In this document: positions 1-7,071 of the stretch, in pieces
How positions within the stretch are numbered: the first letter of the stretch is position 1
How the letters are laid out: each line of letters starts with the position of its first letter
DNA from: Brevibacillus ruminantium
GTDB lineage: Bacteria; Bacillota; Bacilli; Brevibacillales; Brevibacillaceae
Length of the DNA: 64,000 nt
NCBI RefSeq assembly: GCF_023746555.1
Contig: NZ_CP098755.1
Location: forward strand, 5,419,001 to 5,483,000
Direction: 5' to 3'
The notes under the pieces: model-generated
Told to the model about the DNA's origin: nothing
Databases searched by the model: none
Seen by the model: the letters and a program-made list of their open reading frames with translations, nothing else
Program-made: the position numbers and the translations under genes

Positions 1-449
1 GCTCCGTCCCCAAAGAAACAGACAGCGACTTCGGAGCTTTTCCGGAGTTGAACAGCAAGCGCTGCTCCCACAGCCAGGTTAAAGCCGCCGCCCACAACAC
101 CGTTTGCCCCCAGCATGCCAATCGAGAAATCGGCTATATGCATCGAACCGCCCTTGCCTTTGCAATAACCGGTTTTACGTCCGTACAGCTCCGCCATGCA
201 GCGGTTTACATCGGCACCTTTGGCCAGTGTGTGTCCGTGACCGCGATGTGTGCTGGTAATGTAGTCTGTTCGGTTCAGCGCGGAGCAAACGCCCACTCCC
301 GTCGCTTCCTCGCCGATATACAAATGGACAAACCCAGGAATGTCCCCCGCCAAAAACTTCTCATTGATTGCCTCTTCAAAGCGTCGAATCAGCAGCATCT
401 TGTAATACCAATCTTGTAAGAGGTCAACAGGTATTGCGTTTTTTCCCAC
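1..449 (-). CDS. Thiamine-diphosphate dehydrogenase E1 component, alpha subunit (partial, acoA/pdhA-like)
   Basis: The first 149 codons of a 2-oxo acid or acetoin dehydrogenase E1-alpha subunit run off the left edge. Seen: an RRFEE segment near residue 24, GFVHLYIGEEA, a THRGHGH segment, GKGGSMH, and the start of the diphosphate-binding motif (FFGDG) just before the edge. These are hallmarks of the E1 alpha family, which decarboxylates acetoin or a 2-oxo acid with ThDP and passes the acyl unit to E2. The start is GTG (447-449) because the only good Shine-Dalgarno (AAGGGGTG) lies 5-6 bases upstream and the next in-frame ATG would remove conserved residues. The start sits directly after a terminator-like hairpin and a cre site, so expression is probably attenuated and catabolite repressed. 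The acetoin assignment is favoured by the cre site but cannot be separated from pyruvate or branched-chain enzymes with this fragment; the E1-beta, E2 and E3 genes would lie outside the window. Confidence 0.88.
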   Translation of the reverse strand, partial: MGKNAIPVDLLQDWYYKMLLIRRFEEAINEKFLAGDIPGFVHLYIGEEATGVGVCSALNRTDYITSTHRGHGHTLAKGADVNRCMAELYGRKTGYCKGKGGSMHIADFSIGMLGANGVVGGGFNLAVGAALAVQLRKSSEVAVCFFGDG

Positions 450-505
450 AAAAAACACCCCTTATGGTAGAATAGAAGATTTACTATCTTCAGCATAAGG
501 GGTGT
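450..505 (-). terminator. Terminator-type hairpin overlapping the ribosome binding site of the E1-alpha gene
   Basis: Arms ACACCCCTTATG (minus strand, from 505 to 494) and CATAAGGGGTGT (466 to 455) pair perfectly over 12 bp, and an inner 6-bp stem GAAGAT/ATCTTC closes a 5-base loop. On the minus strand the stem is followed at once by a T run and then by the GTG start. The 3' arm contains the Shine-Dalgarno of the downstream gene. It can end readthrough from the MocR gene, or act as an attenuator; which one is inference. Confidence 0.75.
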
Positions 506-518
506 GCAAGCGTTTTCA
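505..518 (-). promoter_or_regulatory. Catabolite-responsive element (cre) upstream of the E1-alpha gene
   Basis: The minus strand reads TGAAAACGCTTGCA, matching every fixed position of the CcpA consensus TGNAANCGNWNNCA; the other strand also matches. It lies about 55 bases upstream of the GTG start, just before the hairpin. CcpA repression of acetoin-type dehydrogenase operons is known in Bacillus. Confidence 0.75.
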
Positions 519-541
519 TATAACCATTCATATGATTGGTC

Positions 542-1999
542 TTAATGATATTCGGAAATGGTATCACGGATCATGTGAAACCCTTTTTTTACCAATTCAA
601 TCGAAGGCTGGGTAAATGCCATCCGCAGATAATTTTCCCCCAATCCCACTCCGCTCGTCCAATTTCCCGGAACAAACGACACGCCTTTTTGCAGAGCAAA
701 TTGCAGCATCCTTTCCGCGCGAATCGAGCTGGGGATTTTACACCAGAGAAACACGCCGCCCTCCGGCATTTTACAGCGTATCTCCGGCATCTCTTTGAGA
801 ATGTCCTGAATCAGTTCCAAACGGGCCGCATACGCCTGCCGCAGCTTTGCCGTATGGGTCAACAAGCGCCCCTCGGTGAGAAAAGCGTGGACCGCGATCT
901 GGGTCAGATTGTTACTGTGCAGGTCAATCCGCTGCTTGATCTTGGACAAGCTGGAGATAATCCCTTCCGGGGCTACCAGCAGCGCCACGCGCAGGCCCGG
1001 ATAGAGGTATTTGGAAAACGATTGCAGGTAGATGACATAATCGTCGCGATCCAGCGCCTTCAGCGGGGGCACCGGCTTTTTGCCGAAGTAGAGCAGGCTG
1101 AACGGATCGTCTTCAATGATCGGCACCCTGTATTTTTTGGCCAGGGCCAGCAAATCCTTTCTCCGCTGCAAGGACATGGTCACACCGGTCGGGTTGTGAA
1201 ACGTCGGATTGACATAGATAAATTTAACCGGAAATTGCATTAACAAATTCTCCAGGCTGTCGATGCGTATCCCTTCCTCATCCAGCGTAATCCGCAAGAT
1301 CTTGGCACCGGTCGCGGAAAACGCATCCGAGGCAGCAAGAAAGCCCGGGTCTTCCATGATGACATAGTCACCTGGAGCGAGAAACAGGCGGCTGATCAGA
1401 TCAAGCCCCTGCATCGCTCCCGAGACGATCATGATTTCTTGGGGATCTGCCTCGATCTCACTCTCCAGCAGCCACTCTCTGGCATCCATCCGCAGCGGCT
1501 CATAGCCTTGCGTGGGAGCGGGCAATTGAAGCAGGATCGGATTTTTCCGCAAATGCTCGGCGAAGCATTGACTCAGTTCGATTCCGGGATGAATCTCGGG
1601 GGCTGTGCCCACACCGGCAAAGTTGATCAGCCGAGGGTCGCGGCCGAACCGCATGATTTCTTCCATGGCATGGTTGACATTGCCGGTCTGGTAGGCAAAA
1701 CTGGTCTGCCAGGTTACGACCTGTTCCGTTCGTTCGATCCGCGGACCGCGCATGATGAAGGTGCCGCTGCCCTGCTGACTGCGGACGACCCCTCTCGCTT
1801 TCATCTCTTCATTGGCAAGCGTAATTGTCATCCGGCTAACCTTCAGCAGCTCAGCCATCCTTCTTTCAGAGGGCAGCCGAGTCCCGGGTTTTAACTTCCC
1901 TTCGTGTACCAGTTGCTCTATCTGCTGCGAGATTTGCTTGTATAATGGTACCTTCTCGGCTGCATCCAGAACAATTTGATCCCAATGGGTCGATGACAA
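542..1999 (-). CDS. MocR-type regulator: GntR winged helix fused to an aminotransferase-like domain
   Basis: About 485 residues. The N-terminal 70 residues are a GntR winged helix (VPLYKQISQQIEQLV, GTRLPSERRMAELLKVSRMT). The rest is a fold-type I aminotransferase domain with the PLP lysine in SFSKYLYPGLR and the NPTGV loop. MocR proteins are PLP-dependent transcription factors that usually sense an amino compound or PLP. The start is taken as TTG at 1997-1999: AAGGAG lies eight bases before it, whereas the upstream GTG at 2006-2008 overlaps that Shine-Dalgarno. It begins 12 bases after the dctM stop, so it is probably the last gene of the TRAP operon. A regulator of the transporter, of the downstream dehydrogenase gene, or both is inference. 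Free aminotransferase activity is less likely because of the DNA-binding domain. Confidence 0.9.
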   Translation of the reverse strand: MSSTHWDQIVLDAAEKVPLYKQISQQIEQLVHEGKLKPGTRLPSERRMAELLKVSRMTITLANEEMKARGVVRSQQGSGTFIMRGPRIERTEQVVTWQTSFAYQTGNVNHAMEEIMRFGRDPRLINFAGVGTAPEIHPGIELSQCFAEHLRKNPILLQLPAPTQGYEPLRMDAREWLLESEIEADPQEIMIVSGAMQGLDLISRLFLAPGDYVIMEDPGFLAASDAFSATGAKILRITLDEEGIRIDSLENLLMQFPVKFIYVNPTFHNPTGVTMSLQRRKDLLALAKKYRVPIIEDDPFSLLYFGKKPVPPLKALDRDDYVIYLQSFSKYLYPGLRVALLVAPEGIISSLSKIKQRIDLHSNNLTQIAVHAFLTEGRLLTHTAKLRQAYAARLELIQDILKEMPEIRCKMPEGGVFLWCKIPSSIRAERMLQFALQKGVSFVPGNWTSGVGLGENYLRMAFTQPSIELVKKGFHMIRDTISEYH

Positions 2000-2011
2000 A
2001 CAGATCACTCC

Positions 2012-3298
2012 TTACTTCATGTTCAATAGGTCAGGCAGCCACAATGTAATAGAGGGAATGTAAGTGATCAAAAGCAGCGCAATGATGGATGCGACGATAA
2101 AAGGAATCACTCCGATGGATATCTCTTTCAATGAAATCTTCGCCAAACCGCAGGCAACATACAGATCAAGCCCGACAGGCGGAGTCACCAGACCAATGGC
2201 CAGGTTCATCGTCATCATCACGCCAAAATGGACCGGATCAATATCCATCATACCCAAAATCGGCAGGAAGATTGGCAAGAAGATGTAAAAGGCCGAGATC
2301 GCGTCCACGAACATACCGGCGATCAACAAAATCAGGTTGATCATGAGCAGCATGGTAAACTTATCGGGGGCAATACTCATCAGGGAGTTCGCCAAATCCT
2401 CTGCGATGCCCTCAACCGTAATCAACCAGGCAAACGTGGAGGCGGAAGCGACGATCAGCATGATCATGGACGTGGTTTTTGCAGACTCGACCAAGAGGCC
2501 GGGCAATTGCTTCCACTTGATCTCTTTGTAGACAAACACGCCGACAATCAGGCCGTAAAAGACAGCGACAACGGCTGACTCCGTCGGTGTGAAAATCCCC
2601 GAGTAGATACCGCCCAAAATGATCACTGGCGCCATCAAGCCCCAGGCAGCGTCTTTCAACGCGGCCAGAATTTCGCGGCGACTTGCTTTTGGCAGCGTGG
2701 GAATCTTCTCTTTTTTGGCGATAAAATACCCCGTCAGCGCCAAGATCGCACCCATGAGCAGCCCGGGGATAATCCCGGCCATGAAGATTTTCCCGATCGA
2801 TACTTCCGCAATAACAGCGTAAACGATATAAGCGATACTAGGTGGAATGATAATGCCAATTCCTCCAGCCGTGGCAAGCAGTCCCGCGGACATGTCCTTG
2901 CGGTAGCCTTGCTTGACCATCGCCGGAATAATAATCGCCCCGACGGCTGCCATCGTCGCCGGTCCGGAACCGGAAATGGCTGCGAAGAAGCAGGCGGCTA
3001 CTACAGAAACGATAGCCAGACCCCCGGTATAGTGTCCGGTCAGCGTTTGCGCCAAATTAATCAGCCTTTTGGAAATCCCTGCTCTCTCCATGATTAGCCC
3101 TGCTAAAAAGAAAAACGGAATCGCCAGCAGCGTAAACTTTGTCAGCGAAGAGTACAAGGTGGACGGCAATGATTGAATCGGCAGGTCAAATAACAACAGG
3201 GTAGCCGCCGTAGAGAGACCGAGTGCTACCGCAATGGGCATGTTCAGGAATAACAGTAGGAAGAATGAAGCGAATAGAAATATGGCGGTTGCACTCAT
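2012..3298 (-). CDS. dctM: TRAP transporter large membrane subunit, DctM family
   Basis: 428 residues, about twelve hydrophobic segments over the whole length, with typical DctM stretches such as GSGPATMAAVGAIIIP and GGIYSGIFTPTESAVVAVFYG. DctM is the sodium-driven transport channel of tripartite ATP-independent periplasmic-type transporters, working with the DctQ small membrane protein and the DctP binding protein. The ATG overlaps the dctQ stop by four bases (ATGA), a sign of translational coupling. Substrate is unknown; TRAP systems mostly carry C4-dicarboxylates, 2-oxo acids or other small organic acids, which would suit the neighbouring oxo-acid dehydrogenase gene. Confidence 0.93.
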   Translation of the reverse strand: MSATAIFLFASFFLLLFLNMPIAVALGLSTAATLLLFDLPIQSLPSTLYSSLTKFTLLAIPFFFLAGLIMERAGISKRLINLAQTLTGHYTGGLAIVSVVAACFFAAISGSGPATMAAVGAIIIPAMVKQGYRKDMSAGLLATAGGIGIIIPPSIAYIVYAVIAEVSIGKIFMAGIIPGLLMGAILALTGYFIAKKEKIPTLPKASRREILAALKDAAWGLMAPVIILGGIYSGIFTPTESAVVAVFYGLIVGVFVYKEIKWKQLPGLLVESAKTTSMIMLIVASASTFAWLITVEGIAEDLANSLMSIAPDKFTMLLMINLILLIAGMFVDAISAFYIFLPIFLPILGMMDIDPVHFGVMMTMNLAIGLVTPPVGLDLYVACGLAKISLKEISIGVIPFIVASIIALLLITYIPSITLWLPDLLNMK

Positions 3299-3774
3299 TG
3301 CCCTGCCTCCTCGCTTTTATATCGGCGTATTTCCAAGATGTAGCCCTCCCAAAAACGGAACAGGCATAAAAGGGCTCCCAGCGGCACCGACAGGCCCATC
3401 AGCCATTCCGGCAGACCCATCGCGGGTGTTCTCTGGTTGTACTCAAACTGTTGCATGACCATTTCCCAGCCATACCAGAGCAGGATGAGGAAAAAGGCGG
3501 AAGTCAGGCACCCAATCAGGAAGGTGGTAGCCACGCGTATCCGAACAGGCAGCTTGTCTGTGATCAGCGCGAAGCCCAGATGCCCGCTTTCCCTGGCGAG
3601 TAAAGCGGCTCCGATAAAAATAATGAAAGCAAATATATTGGTCGTCAGCTCCTCCGTCATGGAGAGCGAGCTACTGAACAAATATCTCGATAACACATTG
3701 ACCATCGTCAGCACACAGATGAAGGCCATCAATGCAGCCAGAATCCACTCTTCCAAGCGAACCCATATTCTCAA
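3295..3774 (-). CDS. dctQ: TRAP transporter small membrane subunit, DctQ family
   Basis: 159 residues with four predicted membrane segments (around residues 10-30, 43-63, 83-105, 122-142) and the DctQ-type charged region after helix two (ARESGHLGFALITDKLP). It bridges binding protein and channel in the TRAP complex. The start is TTG at 3774 with GGAGGGGAT four to five bases upstream. The gene lies between dctP (83 bases away) and dctM (overlapping). Confidence 0.9.
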   Translation of the reverse strand: MRIWVRLEEWILAALMAFICVLTMVNVLSRYLFSSSLSMTEELTTNIFAFIIFIGAALLARESGHLGFALITDKLPVRIRVATTFLIGCLTSAFFLILLWYGWEMVMQQFEYNQRTPAMGLPEWLMGLSVPLGALLCLFRFWEGYILEIRRYKSEEAGQ

Positions 3775-3856
3775 AATAATCCCCTCCGAAACAAGCTTGG
3801 AAAATGTAAGGAGGCGAAAAAGGAGGCCGTTCCGCCCCCATCTTCACCTGTCGTCT

Positions 3857-4891
3857 TTACTTGCGGAATGCATCCAGAAGGTCCTTGCCGATAATTTCTT
3901 CGTATTTGTCAATCACCGGTTGTACCTTCTCTTGGAACACCTTGATCTGTTCCGGTGTCAATTCAACGACTTCCATGCCTTTTTCCTTCAATTCGGCCAA
4001 CACCTTATCATTTTCGGAGCGGTTCAATTCAATCTGATATTTGGCTGCTTCCTGCGCTGTCTCTCGCAGCAGTTTTTGCGTGTCCGGGTCCAGACTGTCA
4101 TACAGCTTTTTGTTGACCCCGAAGACAATTGGATCGTAGATGTAGTTCCAGACCGTCATATACTTTTGCACTTCATACAGTTTGGAGTTCAGGATGATCG
4201 GCAGCGGGTTCTCCTGCCCGTCAATCACACCCTGCTGCAGAGAAGTAAAGACCTCGGAGAAGTTCATAACGGTTGGGTCTCCGCCGAACTCTTTGAACGT
4301 GCCCACCATGGCCTCCATAGAGGGAGTTCTGATTTTCAGCCCTTTCAGATCGTCAGGCGTGACAATCGGTCTTTTGCTGTTTGTAATCTGGCGATAGCCA
4401 CTTTCGCCAAAGGCCAATGGCTCAATGCCTTTGCTGCGAACCAATTCCATCAGCTTTTCTCCAGCTTCTCCGTTCATGGCTTTGTCCGCTTGCTCGTAGC
4501 TGGGGATGAGCCAAGGCAGAGAGGGAGCTGCGAACTTCGGATCGAGTACGTTGTAGATAATGGTGGAGTGAAGGGAGATGTCTGTCGCCCCGTTCTGGAC
4601 CGCTTCCAGCCCTTTTGGCTGGTTGCCGTTGGAGAGGGATTCATTGGCATACATCTTCATCTTGATCCGGCCGTTCGATTTTTGATCGACTTCCTCGATC
4701 CACTTCTTCACTGCTACTCCCCAAGTGTCTTTCTCCGAAACCGTGATGCTGACCTTGAGCTTTAATTCATCCTTGGAAGCCCCTCCACCAGAAGCTTGTC
4801 CGGTAGAGCTGTCGTTCGTTTTTGGCGAGCCACAGGCTGCCAGCGATACCGCCAATAAGATAGAGAGTCCAAAACCGACTGCCTTCTTCAT
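3857..4891 (-). CDS. dctP: TRAP transporter substrate-binding lipoprotein, DctP family
   Basis: 344 residues. A lipoprotein signal peptide (MKKAVGFGLSILLAVSLAAC) with the lipobox LAAC places it on the outer face of the membrane. The middle part (LKGLKIRTPSMEAMVGTFKEFGGDPTV split by conserved arginine and the FTSLQQGVIDGQENP segment) is the DctP/SBP_bac_7 core, where the arginine normally binds a substrate carboxylate. First gene of the dctPQM-mocR operon. A perfect cre site lies 17-30 bases upstream of its start, so CcpA control is likely. The ligand cannot be read from sequence; a carboxylic acid is expected from the family. Confidence 0.93.
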   Translation of the reverse strand: MKKAVGFGLSILLAVSLAACGSPKTNDSSTGQASGGGASKDELKLKVSITVSEKDTWGVAVKKWIEEVDQKSNGRIKMKMYANESLSNGNQPKGLEAVQNGATDISLHSTIIYNVLDPKFAAPSLPWLIPSYEQADKAMNGEAGEKLMELVRSKGIEPLAFGESGYRQITNSKRPIVTPDDLKGLKIRTPSMEAMVGTFKEFGGDPTVMNFSEVFTSLQQGVIDGQENPLPIILNSKLYEVQKYMTVWNYIYDPIVFGVNKKLYDSLDPDTQKLLRETAQEAAKYQIELNRSENDKVLAELKEKGMEVVELTPEQIKVFQEKVQPVIDKYEEIIGKDLLDAFRK

Positions 4892-5218
4892 ATGTCCTCC
4901 CCCGCGCTGAATACGCTTTCATTTTTTAATATTTAGAATAGTTGTAATTGAGAGTCGGGTATATAACCAATGGACAAAGTGGCCTTATTTTCTTATCGAA
5001 TTTTGTAGAATATCCTTTATTTGGATAGGAAATTCCGTGTAATTGAATGATTTTCATATATCCACTTTCCCTTTACTCTTTTCGTTTCGCCTCTTCTTTT
5101 TGTGGAGAAGGCTCGATAGAAAATCCACCCAAAAATGAGATAGTTTGTTACAATTTGGTAGGCATGTCCGTCATATCTACCGTGTAGGGATATATCATCA
5201 ATCAATTAGGAGTGTCTT
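4892..5218. other. Divergent intergenic region between dctP and the UbiA-like gene
   Basis: AT-rich 327-base spacer holding the start regions of two divergent operons. Besides the cre site at 4908-4921 no clear consensus promoter was found. Short open frames here lack ribosome binding sites and any recognisable similarity, so no gene is called. Confidence 0.6.
4908..4921 (-). promoter_or_regulatory. Catabolite-responsive element (cre) upstream of dctP
   Basis: The minus strand reads TGAAAGCGTATTCA and fits all fixed positions of TGNAANCGNWNNCA. It lies 17-30 bases upstream of the dctP ATG, in the 5' untranslated or promoter region, a position at which bound CcpA would repress. Confidence 0.7.
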
Positions 5219-6133
5219 ATGAGTATACCGAATTCGGTCAAGGTAAAAGCACAAGCTGCCAGCAATCCAAATGCTTTCATTTTGTTGATCAGGCAGCTTC
5301 GCCCTCACCAATGGACCAAAAATCTGCTGGTTTTTGCGGCTCTTTTGTTTTCTTTCCAGAAAGTCGATTACGTGGTAGGCAGTCAAGCACTACTCGCCTT
5401 TCTCCTCTTTTGCCTTGTATCCGGCTGCGTCTATATTCTGAATGACTTCATCGATATAAAAAACGACCGCAGTCACCCCGAAAAGCGGCTGCGGCCGATG
5501 GCTTCGGGAGCGTTAAACCCTTTCTTGGCACTGACCTTCGGTATCGTGCTGCTGAGCGTTTCTCTGTTTGTCGCTTTCTCTGCCAGCATACTGCTGGGAT
5601 GGGTGCTGCTGATCTATTTCCTTTTGAACTGCGCCTACTCGCTCAAGCTGAAGCATATTGTTATCCTCGATGTGATGGTCATCTCCGCCGGCTTCGTGCT
5701 GCGTGCGATTGGCGGCGGGCTTGCGATTGGCACGCCTCTCACTCCCTGGTTTCTCCTCTGTACGATGCTGCTAGCCCTCTTTTTGGCAATCAGCAAACGG
5801 CGCCATGAACTTCATTTGCTCCAGTCGCAAAAAGGCATGCACCGAAAAGTGCTGGAGAACTATTCGCCGGAATTATTGAACCAGCTTAATACCATTGTCA
5901 CGACGGCTACGATTATTAGTTACTCGCTGTTTACGTTCACATCAGGGCGAACCGTACAGTTGATGTGGACGATTCCGTTTGTGATCTTCGGCATTTTCCG
6001 GTACCTCTATTTGATTACGATGAGTGACAAAGGGGGAAGTCCGGAGAAGGTACTGCTGGAGGATAAGCCTATTTTGCTCACCGTCTTGCTCTATGTCATT
6101 ACGGTGGCTGGCATCTTGTACTTTTTTGAATAA
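5219..6133 (+). CDS. UbiA-family polyprenyl-phosphate phosphoribosyltransferase-like membrane enzyme
   Basis: 304 residues and about nine membrane helices. The first aspartate-rich motif NDFIDIKND is at residues 75-83, followed by HPEKRLRPMASGA, and a SKRRHEL segment lies near residue 190; these fit the decaprenyl-phosphate phosphoribosyltransferase branch of UbiA better than ubiquinone- or haem-type enzymes. Members move a 5-phosphoribosyl group from PRPP to a polyprenyl phosphate on the cytoplasmic face. The ATG has AGGAG six bases upstream. It is the first of four close, same-strand genes (small EamA-type protein, PAP2-like phosphatase, GT-C-like protein), an order that parallels mycobacterial prenyl-phosphate pentose synthesis. 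The lipid carrier here would be undecaprenyl or a shorter prenyl phosphate (inference). Alternative: a menaquinone-type prenyltransferase, less likely from motif and context. Confidence 0.82.
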   Translation: MSIPNSVKVKAQAASNPNAFILLIRQLRPHQWTKNLLVFAALLFSFQKVDYVVGSQALLAFLLFCLVSGCVYILNDFIDIKNDRSHPEKRLRPMASGALNPFLALTFGIVLLSVSLFVAFSASILLGWVLLIYFLLNCAYSLKLKHIVILDVMVISAGFVLRAIGGGLAIGTPLTPWFLLCTMLLALFLAISKRRHELHLLQSQKGMHRKVLENYSPELLNQLNTIVTTATIISYSLFTFTSGRTVQLMWTIPFVIFGIFRYLYLITMSDKGGSPEKVLLEDKPILLTVLLYVITVAGILYFFE

Positions 6134-6155
6134 CAGCCAGGTTAGGTGGTGGAAG

Positions 6156-6515
6156 ATGATGCAGGCACACATCCTAATTTTTGTTTCGATTATTCTCAGC
6201 GCTTGCGGGCAGGTCGCCATGAAGCTGGGGGCCTCGTCTCTTGCGGGGAACGGCGATCCATTTGTTCTGAAAATCATGCAGTACATGACCAATCTTCCCA
6301 TCGTTGTCGGGCTCTCCTTGTACGGGATCTCCGCATTTGTCTGGATCGCGGCCATCGAAAGAGTGCAGCTTTCTTACGCCTATCCGATGGCGGCCTTGGG
6401 GTATGTCCTGGTCGCGGTGCTTTCTGTTTTCTTGTTCCACGAACCCATGTCTGCCAAACGCATGACTGGCTTGGCGATAATCGTCATTGGAGTGTTTGTC
6501 CTGGCAAAGTCCTAG
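6156..6515 (+). CDS. Small EamA/SMR-type membrane protein, ArnE-like flippase candidate
   Basis: 119 residues, four predicted helices (about 3-23, 42-62, 69-89, 98-117). The ILSACGQVAMKLG start and the YAYPMAALGYVLVAVLSVFLFHE segment match half-size DMT/SMR proteins such as ArnE/ArnF, which flip undecaprenyl-phosphate aminoarabinose. The start is ATG at 6156 (or the adjacent ATG at 6159) with GGTGGAAG before it; upstream in-frame codons overlap the UbiA gene and are not used. It follows the UbiA stop by 22 bases. A role moving a prenyl-phosphate sugar across the membrane is inferred from neighbours; multidrug efflux is the alternative. Confidence 0.8.
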   Translation: MMQAHILIFVSIILSACGQVAMKLGASSLAGNGDPFVLKIMQYMTNLPIVVGLSLYGISAFVWIAAIERVQLSYAYPMAALGYVLVAVLSVFLFHEPMSAKRMTGLAIIVIGVFVLAKS

Positions 6516-6563
6516 CGGTTTTGGCCAAGTAACCGTTTTAGAAATACGATCGGAGGAGCTTCT

Positions 6564-7049
6564 ATGTTTTACGCTGTGGTACCGTTTATCGGTTGGCTCG
6601 TCTCAGGCTCGATTAAATTTCTCATCAACTACCTTCGGTTTGGCAAGGAAGCCCGGGCAAAAATCGGAAACGGCGGCTTTCCCAGCACGCATACAACCGT
6701 GATGGTCACCAGCATTGTTTTCATCGGCCTGAGAGAGGGCTTTGACCATCCTGTGTTTGGATTGGGTGTTGCCGTTACCTTTATCATCATCATCGATGCG
6801 ATGGGTTTGCGCAGAGCTGTGGGCAAACATGCGGCTGTACTGAACCGGATGACCGTAGAGCATCACCCGGTTTCTGTGGAGTTGACCCCCTCAGCAACAT
6901 CCGATGTACCAGCGTTGCCTGCCACAAAACCCCTGCGCGAGAGCATGGGGCACACAAAAGGGGAGATTGTCGGAGGAGTCGTGCTGGGTATACTGCTCGC
7001 CAAGCTCCTGCATCTTCTTTCACAAGTGAGTACGAGTCTACTGAGCTAG
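6564..7049 (+). CDS. Divergent PAP2-family phosphatase (YuiD/DUF212 type)
   Basis: 161 residues with three or more membrane segments. Motif GNGGFPSTHT at residues 35-44 corresponds to the PSGH motif of PAP2 phosphatases (PSTH here) and GLRRAVGKHAAVLN at 81-94 to the R-X5-H motif. These are the YuiD/DUF212 signatures. PAP2 enzymes dephosphorylate lipid or prenyl phosphates at the membrane. Start ATG with GGAGGAG seven bases upstream. Lying between the UbiA-type transferase and the GT-C-like gene, it is the natural candidate for removing the 5-phosphate of a prenyl-phosphoribose, as the PAP2 protein next to the mycobacterial UbiA enzyme does; this is inference from gene order. Confidence 0.85.
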   Translation: MFYAVVPFIGWLVSGSIKFLINYLRFGKEARAKIGNGGFPSTHTTVMVTSIVFIGLREGFDHPVFGLGVAVTFIIIIDAMGLRRAVGKHAAVLNRMTVEHHPVSVELTPSATSDVPALPATKPLRESMGHTKGEIVGGVVLGILLAKLLHLLSQVSTSLLS

Positions 7050-7071
7050 GAATGGGAGAGAACGGGTATTT

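Noticed and set aside
536..1243. Long plus-strand frames opposite the MocR, PAA and other minus-strand genes
   Set aside because: They mirror well-supported genes on the other strand and have no domain similarity or ribosome sites.
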